From Streptomyces sp. NBC_00258 (GTDB lineage Bacteria > Actinomycetota > Actinomycetes > Streptomycetales > Streptomycetaceae), in NCBI RefSeq assembly GCF_036182465.1, contig NZ_CP108081.1, forward strand, positions 8,060,001-8,124,000: 64,000 nt of DNA, given 5' to 3'. A program made the translations under genes and the position numbers. This document shows positions 8,744 to 17,277 of this stretch, in pieces (position 1 is the first letter of the stretch; the number at the start of each line of letters is the position of its first letter). A model generated the notes under the pieces. It was given only the letters and a program-made list of their open reading frames with translations, ran no database searches and had not been told where the DNA came from.

Positions 8744-9649
8744 ATGTCCGTACGCGAATTGGTGGTCCTCGGCACCGCCAGCCAGGTGCCCACCAGGCAC
8801 CGCAACCACAACGGCTATCTGCTGCGCTGGGACGGCGAGGGCATTCTCTTCGACCCCGGAGAGGGCACGCAGCGGCAGATGCTGCGCGCCGGGGTCGCCG
8901 CCCACGACCTCCACCGGATCTGCGTCACGCACTTCCACGGGGACCACTCCCTCGGCCTCGCCGGGGTGATCCAGCGGATCAACCTCGACCGGGTGCCGCA
9001 CGAGATCACCGCCCACTTCCCGCGCTCCGGGCAGCGGTTCTACGACCGGCTGCGGTACTCGACCGCCTACCGCGAGACGGTCCCGCTCACCGAGGCGCCG
9101 GTCGACTCCGACGGCGTCCTCGCGTCCACGGCGTCGTACGTGCTGGAGGCCCGTAAGCTCTCCCACCCCGTCGAGTCGTACGGCTACCGGCTCGTCGAGA
9201 CCGACGGGCGGCGGATGCTGCCCGAGCGGCTCGCCTCGTACGGGATCAAGGGGGCGGACGTGGGACGGATCCAGCGGGAGGGCGCGCTGGGGGACGTGTC
9301 GCTCGACGAGGTCAGCGAGCTGCGGCGCGGGCAGCGGTTCGCCTTCGTCATGGACACCCGGCTGTGCGACGGGGTGTACGCGCTCGCGGAGGGGTGCGAC
9401 ATGCTCGTCATCGAGTCGACGTTCCTGGACGGGGACATGCAACTCGCCGTCGACCACGGCCACCTGACGGCAGGTCAGGCGGGGGCGGTGGCCCGGGACG
9501 CGGGCGTACGGCATCTCGTGCTCACGCACTTCAGCCAGCGGTACGACGACCCCGACGAGTTCGAGCGGCAGGCACGGGCCGCCGGCTTCGAGGGGGAGCT
9601 GACGGTGGCGCACGATCTGCTCCGGGTGCCGGTACCGAAGCGCAGCTGA
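8744..9649 (+). CDS. rnz: Ribonuclease Z
   Basis: Metallo-beta-lactamase-fold endonuclease that removes the 3' trailer of tRNA precursors. The 301-residue protein has the zinc-binding HFHGDHSLGL motif (about residues 64-73), further metal ligands in FVMDTRLCDG and VLTHFSQRY, and the substrate-recognition middle segment (SHPVESYGYRL). Length and motifs fit bacterial RNase Z. The adenosine deaminase gene begins 20 bases after the stop, so they are probably co-transcribed. Confidence 0.95.
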   Translation: MSVRELVVLGTASQVPTRHRNHNGYLLRWDGEGILFDPGEGTQRQMLRAGVAAHDLHRICVTHFHGDHSLGLAGVIQRINLDRVPHEITAHFPRSGQRFYDRLRYSTAYRETVPLTEAPVDSDGVLASTASYVLEARKLSHPVESYGYRLVETDGRRMLPERLASYGIKGADVGRIQREGALGDVSLDEVSELRRGQRFAFVMDTRLCDGVYALAEGCDMLVIESTFLDGDMQLAVDHGHLTAGQAGAVARDAGVRHLVLTHFSQRYDDPDEFERQARAAGFEGELTVAHDLLRVPVPKRS

Positions 9650-9669
9650 GACGGCCGTACGATGCCCTG

Positions 9670-10662
9670 ATGTCCATCCCGAAAGCCGAACTGCACCTGC
9701 ACATCGAAGGCACCCTGGAGCCCGAGCTGGCCTTCGCGCTCGCTGCGCGCAACGGTGTCCCGCTGCCCTACGCGGACACCGACGATCTCCGTAAGGCGTA
9801 TCAGTTCTCGGACCTGCAGTCGTTCCTGAACCTCTACTACGAGCTCATGGCCGTGCTGCGGACCGAGGACGACTTCGCGGACCTCGCCGACGCGTATCTC
9901 GCGCGGGCCGCCGAGCAAGGAGTGCGGCACGCGGAGATCTTCTTCGATCCGCAGGCCCACATCTCCCGGGGCGTCGGGATCGGGACCGTCGTGGAGGGGC
10001 TCGGGCGGGCGCTCGACCGGAGCGAGGCCGTGCACGGGATCTCCACCCAGCTGATCATGTGCTTCCTGCGGGACGAGTCCGCCGAGTCCGCGATGGAGAC
10101 GCTGGAGGCCGCGAAGCCGTACCTCGGGCGGATCGTCGGTGTCGGGCTCGACTCCGCGGAGGTCGGGCATCCGCCCGTGAAGTTCCGTGAGGTGTACGAG
10201 GCCGCTGCCGCGCTCGGGCTGCGGCGGGTCGCCCACGCGGGGGAGGAGGGGCCGCCCTCCTACATCACCGAGGCGCTCGACGTGCTCGGGGTCGAGCGGA
10301 TCGATCACGGGCTGCGGTGTCTGGAGGATCCTGAGCTGGTGGCCCGGCTGGTGCGGGACCGGGTGCCGTTGACGTTGTGTCCGCTGTCCAACGTGCGGCT
10401 TCGGGCCGTGGATGTTCTGGAGGAGCATCCGTTGCCGGCGATGCTCGACGCGGGGCTGTTGTGCACGGTCAACTCCGATGATCCCGCGTACTTCGGTGGG
10501 TACGTCGGGGACAACTTCCTTGCTGTGCGGGAGGCGTTGGGGCTGTCCTCCGACCGGTTGCGCGAGCTCGCCCGCAACTCGTTCGTGGCGTCCTTCCTCG
10601 ACCACGACGAGGAGCGGCGGGCGCGGTACCTCGCGGAGGTGGAGGCGTACGAGTTCCCGTAG
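9670..10662 (+). CDS. add: Adenosine deaminase
   Basis: Zinc TIM-barrel hydrolase that converts adenosine (or 2'-deoxyadenosine) to inosine in purine salvage. The 330-residue protein shows the metal-binding ELHLHIEGTL at the N-terminus, HAGEEGPP carrying His and the catalytic Glu, IDHGLRC, and SDDPAYFGG with the last metal ligand. The start ATG at 9670 gives the expected N-terminus MSIPKAELHLH; upstream open frame lies inside rnz and is ignored. Some relatives deaminate adenine or other aminohydrolase substrates, so the precise substrate is less certain than the family. Confidence 0.93.
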   Translation: MSIPKAELHLHIEGTLEPELAFALAARNGVPLPYADTDDLRKAYQFSDLQSFLNLYYELMAVLRTEDDFADLADAYLARAAEQGVRHAEIFFDPQAHISRGVGIGTVVEGLGRALDRSEAVHGISTQLIMCFLRDESAESAMETLEAAKPYLGRIVGVGLDSAEVGHPPVKFREVYEAAAALGLRRVAHAGEEGPPSYITEALDVLGVERIDHGLRCLEDPELVARLVRDRVPLTLCPLSNVRLRAVDVLEEHPLPAMLDAGLLCTVNSDDPAYFGGYVGDNFLAVREALGLSSDRLRELARNSFVASFLDHDEERRARYLAEVEAYEFP

Positions 10663-10675
10663 GGGGGCCAGGGCT

Positions 10676-10990
10676 CTTCTCCGCCCCCGCCGCCCCTACC
10701 CGTCCCGTCCCTGGGGGCTCCGCCCCCAGACCCCCGCTATCGCGCTGCCCCGCTATCGCGCTGCCCCGCTATCGCGCTGCCGCGCTCGTCCTCAAACGCC
10801 GGACGGGCTGGGTGGGTGAGGGCCGGCGGGGTGGGTGGGTTGACCGTGGGTGGGTGGGGATCGGCCTGAACGGCCTCGTCCTCAAACGCCGGACGGGCTA
10901 GTAATTAGCCCCTCCGGCGTTTGAGGAGCGGAGGTTCGGGGGCCGGCCCCCGAAAAGGGACGGGAATGGGTAGGGGCGGCGGGGGCGAAA
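10676..10990. repeat. R1 intergenic repeat, copy C, expanded by internal tandem repeats
   Basis: This covers most of the 416-base gap between add and the PfkB kinase gene. The R1 ends are present (CCCCCGCCGCCCCTACCCG at the left, GGGAATGGGTAGGGGCGGCG at the right). Inside are three tandem 16-bp units CGCTATCGCGCTGCCC (10735-10782), two separate copies of the inner arm TCAAACGCCGGACGGGCT (about 10792 and 10882), a G/T-rich segment built on GGGTGGGTGG, and the inverted arm CCCCTCCGGCGTTTGAGGAG (10909-10928). No gene is supported here. Confidence 0.75.
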
Positions 10991-11078
10991 ACCGTTCGGC
11001 TCCGGCGTGACACTCCGCGGTCCGTGGGGTGTTTGGTGCACACTGGCTTGAATCCGCACCACCTCATGGGAGCGCACC

Positions 11079-12191
11079 GTGACCGCGTCCAACGGAGAGG
11101 GACGGCACAGCCAGGCCGCCCAGGTCGACCCCCTCGCAGCGCTGCGCGCCCGGGACGACCCGCCCTGGGACGTCTACCTCACAGGCACAGTCTTCCTGGA
11201 CATCATCTTCACCGGACTCGACTCCGCCCCGGTCCGCGGCACCGAGTCCTGGGCCCGCGGCATGGGTTCGAGCCCCGGCGGCGTCGCGAACATGGCGACC
11301 GCGCTGGCCCGGCTCGGCCTCAGGACGTCACTGGCGGCGGCCTTCGGCGACGACCACTACGGCGAGTACTGCTGGGACGCCCTGGAGCAGGGCGAGCGCA
11401 TCGACCTCTCCACGTCACGCACGGTACCGGGCTGGCACTCCCCGGTGACCGTCTCGATGGCGTACGAGGGCGAGCGGACGATGGTCAGCCACGGACACGA
11501 GCCGCCCCCGGAGGAACCCGCCCCGGACTGCCCGCCCCGCGCGCGTGCGGCCGTCGCCTCGCTCACGCCCGGCACCCGCGCCCCCTGGATCGCCGGGGCG
11601 GCGGGCAGGGGGACCAGGATCTTCGCCGACGTCGGCTGGGACGACACGGGCCGCTGGGACCTCGCCGGGCTCCCCGACCTGGCGCACTGCGAGGCCTTCC
11701 TGCCGAACGCCCAGGAGGCCATGCGGTACACGGGCGCCTCGTGCCCCCGCGCCGCCGCCCACGCCCTCACCGAGCACGTGCCGCTCGCCGTCGTCACTCT
11801 CGGTGCCGAGGGAGCGTACGCCGTGGACGGACGGACCGGTGAGACCGCCGAGGTTCCGGCCATCGAGGTCGAGGCCATGGACCCCACCGGCGCGGGGGAC
11901 GTCTTCGTCGCCGGGTTCGTCACGGGCACCCTGGCCGGCTGGCCGCTGGCCGACCGGCTCGCCTTCGCGGGCCTCACGGCCGCCCTGTCGGTCCAGGAGT
12001 TCGGGGGGTCCCTGTCCGCCCCCGGCTGGTCGGAGATCGCCGGATGGTGGCGGCGCGTGCAGTCGTACGACCATCAGGATCCGGCGGCGCTCGGCCGGTA
12101 CGCCTTCCTGGAACCCCTCCTTCCGGAGTCGAGCCGGGCGTGGCCCCTGCGGCGGGCGGTACCGACGATCGGGTTCGGCAGATCGGCGTGA
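11079..12191 (+). CDS. PfkB-family carbohydrate kinase
   Basis: ATP-dependent sugar or nucleoside kinase of the ribokinase/PfkB fold; the substrate cannot be read from sequence. The 370-residue protein has the N-terminal glycine-rich SSPGGVANMATALARLG and the C-terminal PfkB signature DPTGAGDVFVAGFV, whose Asp is the catalytic base. The GTG start at 11079 has GGGAG six bases upstream. It stands alone, with an R1 repeat on one side and the 22-bp repeat array on the other. Tail residues after about 310 (WWRRVQSYDHQD) are an extension seen in Streptomyces relatives. Confidence 0.88.
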   Translation: MTASNGEGRHSQAAQVDPLAALRARDDPPWDVYLTGTVFLDIIFTGLDSAPVRGTESWARGMGSSPGGVANMATALARLGLRTSLAAAFGDDHYGEYCWDALEQGERIDLSTSRTVPGWHSPVTVSMAYEGERTMVSHGHEPPPEEPAPDCPPRARAAVASLTPGTRAPWIAGAAGRGTRIFADVGWDDTGRWDLAGLPDLAHCEAFLPNAQEAMRYTGASCPRAAAHALTEHVPLAVVTLGAEGAYAVDGRTGETAEVPAIEVEAMDPTGAGDVFVAGFVTGTLAGWPLADRLAFAGLTAALSVQEFGGSLSAPGWSEIAGWWRRVQSYDHQDPAALGRYAFLEPLLPESSRAWPLRRAVPTIGFGRSA

Positions 12192-12257
12192 GGCCGCAGG
12201 TGGATCCCTGTGGGGCCGCAGCTGGATCCGCGTGTGGCCGGACGTGGATCCGCGCGG
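12192..12257. repeat. Three tandem 22-bp repeats upstream of phoH
   Basis: Units begin at 12192, 12214 and 12236 with exactly 22-bp spacing and start right after the pfkB stop codon. Each begins GGCCG and has TGGATCC at the same offset; the third can be read as the imperfect palindrome CGTGGATCCGCG. Because 22 bp is about two helical turns, the repeats would present the same DNA face, as tandem protein-binding sites do. They are not coding, since 22 is not a multiple of 3. Confidence 0.75.
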
Positions 12258-12406
12258 GGACACCGGCAGATTCGCCTGGGGCCACCGGTGCGGGCGAAAA
12301 GTCCTACGGCGTTGTCGGTGCCCCGTCGTACTCTTGGAAGCACAAGGCTGCCGTACCGGCAAGCGTGCCTCACCGAGGAGGATGAGCAGGCCTACAGAGC
12401 CGGCCC

Positions 12407-13465
12407 ATGACGCAGACACCCACAGCTCACACCCCCGCGCAGGGGCAGTCACGAGCGCAGTTCACCGTCCCGGCCAAGCACCCCATGGTGACCGTGCTGG
12501 GATCTGGAGACGCCCTTCTGCGCGTGATCGAGAAGGCCTTCCCGGCGGCCGACATCCACGTCCGGGGCAATGAGATCAGCGCCGTCGGCGATGCCCGTGA
12601 AGTGGCCCTCGTCCAGCGCCTGTTCGACGAGATGATGCTGGTGCTCCGCACCGGACAGCCGATGACGGAGGACGCAGTGGAACGCTCGATCGCCATGCTG
12701 AGGGCGAGCGAGAACGGGGAGGGCGACGGCCAGGAGACCCCGGCCGAAGTGCTCACACAGAACATCCTGTCCTCGCGCGGCCGCACCATCCGCCCCAAGA
12801 CGCTCAACCAGAAGCGGTACGTCGACGCCATCGACAAGCACACCATCGTCTTCGGCATCGGCCCCGCAGGTACGGGCAAGACCTACCTCGCCATGGCCAA
12901 GGCCGTGCAGGCGCTGCAGTCCAAGCAGGTCAACCGCATCATCCTCACCCGCCCGGCGGTGGAGGCGGGAGAGCGGCTCGGCTTCCTGCCCGGCACGCTC
13001 TACGAGAAGATCGACCCCTACCTGCGCCCGCTGTACGACGCGCTGCACGACATGCTCGACCCGGACTCGATCCCGCGGCTGATGGCGGCCGGGACCATCG
13101 AGGTGGCCCCGCTCGCGTACATGCGTGGTCGTACGCTCAACGACGCCTTCATCATCCTGGACGAGGCCCAGAACACGAGCCCCGAACAGATGAAGATGTT
13201 CCTCACCCGCCTCGGCTTCGAGTCGAAGATCGTGATCACGGGTGACGTCACCCAGGTCGACCTGCCGAGCGGCACGAAGTCCGGTCTGCGTCAGGTCCAG
13301 GACATCCTGGAGGGCCTCGACGACGTCCACTTCTCCCGCCTCACGTCCCACGACGTCGTACGGCACAAGCTGGTCGGCCGTATCGTCGACGCGTACGAGA
13401 AGTACGACAGCGAGAACGGTACGGAGAACGGCACCCAAAAGGGCGCCCGTAACAAGCGGAAGTAG
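12407..13465 (+). CDS. phoH: PhoH family ATPase
   Basis: Cytoplasmic P-loop ATPase related to superfamily 1 helicases; in bacteria it is repeatedly linked with YbeY and rRNA metabolism. The 352-residue protein has an N-terminal KH-like region (about residues 18-95), the Walker A motif GPAGTGKTYLAMAKA (about 152-166), RPAVEAGERLGFLPG, and the Walker B/helicase motif ILDEAQNTSPEQMKMFLTRLG. The ATG at 12407 is chosen from family alignment; a GAGGAGG lies further upstream (about 12375) than is ideal. ybeY follows after 12 bases, so they form an operon. The 22-bp repeat array lies upstream. Confidence 0.95.
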   Translation: MTQTPTAHTPAQGQSRAQFTVPAKHPMVTVLGSGDALLRVIEKAFPAADIHVRGNEISAVGDAREVALVQRLFDEMMLVLRTGQPMTEDAVERSIAMLRASENGEGDGQETPAEVLTQNILSSRGRTIRPKTLNQKRYVDAIDKHTIVFGIGPAGTGKTYLAMAKAVQALQSKQVNRIILTRPAVEAGERLGFLPGTLYEKIDPYLRPLYDALHDMLDPDSIPRLMAAGTIEVAPLAYMRGRTLNDAFIILDEAQNTSPEQMKMFLTRLGFESKIVITGDVTQVDLPSGTKSGLRQVQDILEGLDDVHFSRLTSHDVVRHKLVGRIVDAYEKYDSENGTENGTQKGARNKRK

Positions 13466-13477
13466 ACCAGCGCGACC

Positions 13478-13978
13478 ATGTCGATCGACGTCAACAACGA
13501 GTCCGGAACCGAGGTCGACGAGCAGGCGATCCTCGACATCGCCCGCTATGCCCTGGCGCGGATGCGTATCCACCCGCTCTCCGAGCTCTCGGTGATCGTC
13601 GTGGACGCCGACGCCATGGAGCAGCTGCACATCCAGTGGATGGACCTGCCGGGTCCGACGGATGTCATGTCGTTCCCGATGGACGAGCTCCGGCCGCCGT
13701 CGAAGGACGACGACGAGCAGCCGCCGCAGGGGCTGCTCGGCGACATCGTGCTCTGCCCCGAGGTCGCCGAGCGGCAGGGCAAGGAAGCCGACACGCAGCA
13801 CTCCATGGACGAGGAGCTCCAGCTCCTCACCGTCCATGGAGTGCTGCATCTGCTCGGCTACGACCACGAGGAGCCGGACGAGAAGGCCGAGATGTTCGGC
13901 CTCCAGGCGGCCATCGTGGACGGCTGGCGTGCGGAGAAGGGCCTGACCGGCCCGTCCCCGGCCCCGACCGTCTCATGA
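13478..13978 (+). CDS. ybeY: Endoribonuclease YbeY (rRNA maturation factor)
   Basis: Zinc-dependent RNase needed for 16S rRNA 3'-end maturation and ribosome quality control. The 166-residue product carries the signature HGVLHLLGYDHEEPDE with three metal-binding His, and the preceding PTDVMSFPMDE. It has a longer linker (PPSKDDDEQPPQGLLGD) than many relatives. The stop TGA overlaps the ATG of the next gene (ATGA at 13975), and phoH lies directly upstream, so phoH, ybeY and the CBS membrane protein are very probably co-translated. Confidence 0.96.
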   Translation: MSIDVNNESGTEVDEQAILDIARYALARMRIHPLSELSVIVVDADAMEQLHIQWMDLPGPTDVMSFPMDELRPPSKDDDEQPPQGLLGDIVLCPEVAERQGKEADTQHSMDEELQLLTVHGVLHLLGYDHEEPDEKAEMFGLQAAIVDGWRAEKGLTGPSPAPTVS

Positions 13979-15279
13979 GCCCGCAACTCGTCGTAGGCGC
14001 CATCACCCTTGTCGTGGTCGCCTGGCTCGCCGCCTGCGCGGAGGCCGGTCTCGCCCGCGTCTCCAGCTTCCGCGCCGAGGAGGCCGTCCGGTCCGGCCGC
14101 CGCGGCAGCGCCAAGCTCGCCCAGGTCGCCGCCGACCCGACCCGCTATCTGAACGTGGCGCTGCTGGTGCGCGTCGCCTGCGAGATGGCGTCCGCCGCGC
14201 TCGTCACGTACGCCTGCCTGCAGGAGTTCGCCGAGACCTGGGAGGCGCTGGCCGTCGCCATCGGCGTGATGGTCCTCGTCTCGTACGTGGCGGTCGGCGT
14301 GTCCCCGCGCACCATCGGCCGCCAGCACCCGCTGAACACGGCCACGGCGGCCGCGTACGTCCTGCTTCCGCTCGCCAGGATCATGGGCCCGATCCCGCCG
14401 CTCCTGATCCTCATCGGCAACGCGCTCACGCCGGGCAAGGGCTTCCGGCGCGGCCCGTTCGCCTCCGAGGCCGAGCTGCGGGCGATGGTCGACCTCGCGG
14501 AGAAGGAGTCCCTCATCGAGGACGAGGAGCGCCGCATGGTGCACTCCGTCTTCGAGCTGGGCGACACGCTCGTACGGGAGGTCATGGTCCCGCGTACGGA
14601 CCTGGTGGTCATCGAGCGCTACAAGACGATCCGGCAGGCGCTGACGCTGGCCCTGCGGTCCGGTTTCTCCCGCGTCCCCGTGACGGGGGAGAGCGAGGAC
14701 GACGTCGTCGGGATCGTGTACCTGAAGGACCTGGCCAGGAAGACGCACATCAGCCGGGACGCCGAGAGCGAGCTCGTGTCGACGGCGATGAGGCCGGCGG
14801 CCTTCGTCCCGGACACGAAGAACGCCGGCGATCTGCTGCGTGAGATGCAGCAGGACCGCAACCACGTCGCCGTCGTCATCGACGAGTACGGCGGCACGGC
14901 CGGCATCGTCACCATCGAGGACATCCTCGAGGAGATCGTCGGCGAGATCACCGACGAGTACGACCGTGAGCTGCCGCCCGTGGAGGACCTCGGCGACGAC
15001 CGCTACCGGGTGACCGCACGGCTCGACATCGGCGACCTCGGGGAGCTGTACGGCTTCGAGGCGTACGACGACGAGGACGTCGAGACGGTGGGCGGCCTCC
15101 TCGCGAAGGCGCTCGGGCGCGTGCCCATCGCCAGTGCCTCGTCGGTGGTCGAACTGCCCGACGGGCGCGAGCTGCGGCTGACGGCGGAGGCCTCGGCCGG
15201 CCGCCGGAACAAGATCGTCACGGTGCTGGTCGAGCCCGTGGGCCCGGCCGGCTCCCCCGAGGAGGAGAAGCCGGAGTGA
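13975..15279 (+). CDS. CNNM/HlyC-type membrane protein with CBS domains
   Basis: Membrane protein of the CorC/HlyC (CNNM) family, thought to handle Mg2+ or other divalent cations. The 434-residue protein has an N-terminal DUF21 region with about four hydrophobic segments (residues 1-150), two CBS domains (about 200-325; EVMVPRTDLVVIE, GFSRVPVTGES, VVIDEYGGTAGIVTIED), and a C-terminal transporter-associated domain (DRYRVTARLDIGDLGELYGF). The ATG at 13975 overlaps the ybeY stop. Open frame upstream lies in the shadow of ybeY. The next gene starts inside its stop codon (GTGA). Confidence 0.93.
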   Translation: MSPQLVVGAITLVVVAWLAACAEAGLARVSSFRAEEAVRSGRRGSAKLAQVAADPTRYLNVALLVRVACEMASAALVTYACLQEFAETWEALAVAIGVMVLVSYVAVGVSPRTIGRQHPLNTATAAAYVLLPLARIMGPIPPLLILIGNALTPGKGFRRGPFASEAELRAMVDLAEKESLIEDEERRMVHSVFELGDTLVREVMVPRTDLVVIERYKTIRQALTLALRSGFSRVPVTGESEDDVVGIVYLKDLARKTHISRDAESELVSTAMRPAAFVPDTKNAGDLLREMQQDRNHVAVVIDEYGGTAGIVTIEDILEEIVGEITDEYDRELPPVEDLGDDRYRVTARLDIGDLGELYGFEAYDDEDVETVGGLLAKALGRVPIASASSVVELPDGRELRLTAEASAGRRNKIVTVLVEPVGPAGSPEEEKPE

Positions 15280-15635
15280 CCCCGCAGGAGCTGCGCACGT
15301 TCTGCCTGTCCTTCAACGCGACCGTCGAGGACTTCCCCTTCACCCCGGAGACCTCGGTCTTCAAGGTGCTGGGGAAGCTGTTCGCCCTGACCCGTCTGGA
15401 CGCCCGGCCGCTCACGGTGAACCTGAAGTGCGACCCCGACGACGCGGTGCGTCTGCGCGGCGAGTACGAGGGACTGATCATCCCCGGCTACCACATGAAC
15501 AAGCGCCACTGGAACACGGTGACGGTCGACGGAGAGCTCCCTGACCAGTTGGTCCGGGAGCTCATCGAGGACTCGTACGACCTGGTGGTCGCCGGTCTGC
15601 CGAAGGCCGAGCGGCTCCGACTCGACCGCCCCTGA
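15276..15635 (+). CDS. MmcQ/YjbR family protein
   Basis: Small protein (119 residues) of the YjbR fold, sometimes described as DNA-binding; no biochemical role is established. It contains the typical PQELRTFCLSFNATVEDFPF start, FKVLGKLFAL, LKCDPDDAVRLR, and the histidine-containing PGYHMNKRHWNTV. The GTG at 15276 overlaps the stop of the CBS membrane protein, so this is the fourth gene of the phoH operon. Confidence 0.92.
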   Translation: MTPQELRTFCLSFNATVEDFPFTPETSVFKVLGKLFALTRLDARPLTVNLKCDPDDAVRLRGEYEGLIIPGYHMNKRHWNTVTVDGELPDQLVRELIEDSYDLVVAGLPKAERLRLDRP

Positions 15636-15716
15636 GTGTGGATGTGCCGGGCGTACGGCGCGGCGGTGTCGCGTACCGCCGCGCGGGGGGCCGGTCGGGC
15701 TTCGTATGCTCTGGGC

Positions 15717-16070
15717 ATGACCGACAGCACCGCGCTCGATCCCGAGGACCGCAAGATCGTCACCCTGGCCCGTTCCGTACGGGCCCGCAATGGTGTGCCC
15801 GAGGGGGCGGCCGTGCGTGACGAAACCGGCCGTACGTATGTTGCGGGGAGCGTTGACCTGCCCTCTCTGCGGCTCAGTGCGCTGCAGACGGCGGTGGCCA
15901 TGGCCGTGGCCTCCGGGGCGAAGTCGTTGGAGGCAGGGGCTGTCGTGACCGAGGCGGAGTCCTTGGCGGACGGGGATCTGGCGGTCGTGCGGGATCTTGG
16001 TGGGGTCGGGACGCCTGTGCTGGTCGCGGGGCTCGACGGGGAGGTGCGGGTGCGGGTGGTGGCGGGCTGA
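15717..16070 (+). CDS. Cytidine deaminase-like protein without zinc ligands
   Basis: The 117-residue product aligns with the cytidine deaminase fold: LARSVRARNGVPEGAAVRDETGRTYVAGSV matches the first two strands of true deaminases. However, the CAE helix motif that supplies a zinc ligand and the catalytic Glu reads LSALQTAVAMAVASG, and no PCxxC motif follows. It therefore lacks the catalytic centre and should not deaminate cytidine. Relatives in Streptomyces at this locus are annotated as deaminases. The ATG at 15717 is chosen over upstream frame. It lies 81 bases after the YjbR gene. A role in nucleotide binding is possible but unproven. Confidence 0.75.
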   Translation: MTDSTALDPEDRKIVTLARSVRARNGVPEGAAVRDETGRTYVAGSVDLPSLRLSALQTAVAMAVASGAKSLEAGAVVTEAESLADGDLAVVRDLGGVGTPVLVAGLDGEVRVRVVAG

Positions 16071-16082
16071 GGCCCGGGCGTT

Positions 16083-16212
16083 TTTCCTTCCCCGGTCCCA
16101 CCCCTTCCCGAAACCAGGGCTCCGCCCCGGGCCCCGTGGGGTTTGTTGTCGGGTGCGGGCCCGGATGTGGCTTGTCGCGCAGTTCCCCGCGCCCCTGAAG
16201 GGACACGGGCCC
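16083..16212. repeat. R2 composite repeat
   Basis: The left part CCACCCCTTCCCGAAACCAG with the hairpin GGGCTCCGCCCCGGGCCCC is followed by CGGGTGCGGGCC and the R2 core CGCGCAGTTCCCCGCGCCCC. The same two-part arrangement recurs at 21139-21256. It follows the stop codon of the cytidine deaminase-like gene. Confidence 0.65.
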
Positions 16213-16505
16213 ACCGGTCGACTTCGGCCACATCCCTGTCCAGCGGAAGAATCCCCACCGCTTCTCTTGCAATCCCGAGCCGCTCGCGTATCAATGGACG
16301 ACAGCTCTTCCGACGGACCGTCAGATTCGTCGCCGCGCAGCGTGCCGCACCCCCGCTCGCGGCGACTGGTCCGTGCGCACGCAACTCCCCGTACCGTCGC
16401 CGGCCCACGAACAGGCACCGGCGGCAAGCACGCGTGCCCGCACGACGGCGCGCCCGTCGAGCGTCCCCACATGGCAATTCCCGTACAAGGGAAGGGAATC
16501 CCCCA
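16213..16505 (+). other. Non-coding stretch before the WxL-like gene set
   Basis: The 435-base gap from 16071 contains the R2 composite and then about 290 bases with no convincing gene. Just before the next start is GGGAAGGGAATCCCCC, which contains the ribosome binding site. I see no clear promoter hexamers. Confidence 0.4.
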
Positions 16506-16982
16506 ATGAGATGCAAGCGACTCGGAATCGGTGCGGCGTTAGCTGCCGGCACCCTCGCCGCCGGCCTGGCACTCGCTCCGGGTGCAGCGGCCGTCGTCCC
16601 CCAGAGCGCCACGATCATCGCCGACTGCGGCGCCTACGGCGGCGGTGAGGCCACCCTCACGGCCACCCAGACCGGCACCTCCGCCACCATCACCCTCAGC
16701 TCCTCCGAGATCACCGCCCCGCTCGCCCTTGAGGCGGACTCGATCGCCTCCACACTCACCATGGCGAAGGCGGGCGGCGGTACGACCGCCTTCACGGGGA
16801 CCAAGAACCCCGCGATGGCCGCGGGTGACGGCGTCTCGGTCGGCCCGCTGACCGGCACCGTAGCGCCCGGCGACAGCCTGGACGCGTTCGGCGGCTCCCT
16901 GCAGATGGTGATCTTCGGGTTCATCACCGTGACGTGCACGGCGGAGGGAGCGCAGTCGCCGGGCCCGTTCGTGTTCGAGTGA
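16506..16982 (+). CDS. Small secreted protein of the WxL-like locus
   Basis: The 158-residue product has a clear signal peptide: a basic start (MRCKRLG), a hydrophobic core (about residues 8-25) and AAA at the cleavage site near residue 29. The mature part is Ala/Thr/Gly-rich, predicted to be mostly beta strands, with two cysteines (IADCGAYGG and VTCTAEG) that may form a disulfide. The start ATG is preceded by AAGGGAAGGGAA. Function is not recognised. It is followed by a WxL-domain-like protein and a DUF916-type protein in the same direction, so a role at the cell surface with them is the simplest inference. Confidence 0.78.
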   Translation: MRCKRLGIGAALAAGTLAAGLALAPGAAAVVPQSATIIADCGAYGGGEATLTATQTGTSATITLSSSEITAPLALEADSIASTLTMAKAGGGTTAFTGTKNPAMAAGDGVSVGPLTGTVAPGDSLDAFGGSLQMVIFGFITVTCTAEGAQSPGPFVFE

Positions 16983-17149
16983 GTCCTGGGCAGTAGCTCT
17001 TCCCGCACCCCCCACGAGCAAGTCGAGCCACCGACCGGTGTCGCCTGCGCGCGGCGGCACCGGTCGTCGCGCTGCCGCATGCCTGGCGGGGCTCCGGAAA
17101 ATAGGCAAGTCGGCTCAACTCCCTTGTTCTGGACAGAAGTTGACAGAAA

Positions 17150-17164
17150 CTGATGGCCCATCAG
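17150..17164. promoter_or_regulatory. Perfect palindrome upstream of the WxL-like gene
   Basis: CTGATGGCCCATCAG is a perfect palindrome around a central C. It is flanked by TTGACA (starting about 17140) on the left and TTGACG on the right, in the 295-base gap between two secreted-protein genes. It could be an operator or part of an unusual promoter. Confidence 0.4.
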
Positions 17165-17277
17165 TTGACGTCCGGCGATTCCATTGACTTTTCACACAAC
17201 CAACACATCAATGACCTCCTGTCGGCGCAGAAGAACGCGGAAGAGCCGCTGCGCCCGCATCCTCAGGAGGGGCAACC

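Noticed and set aside
12192..12257. A possible short CRISPR-like array
   Set aside because: The three units are contiguous 22-bp repeats without unique spacers, and no cas gene is present; treated as a tandem-repeat operator candidate instead.
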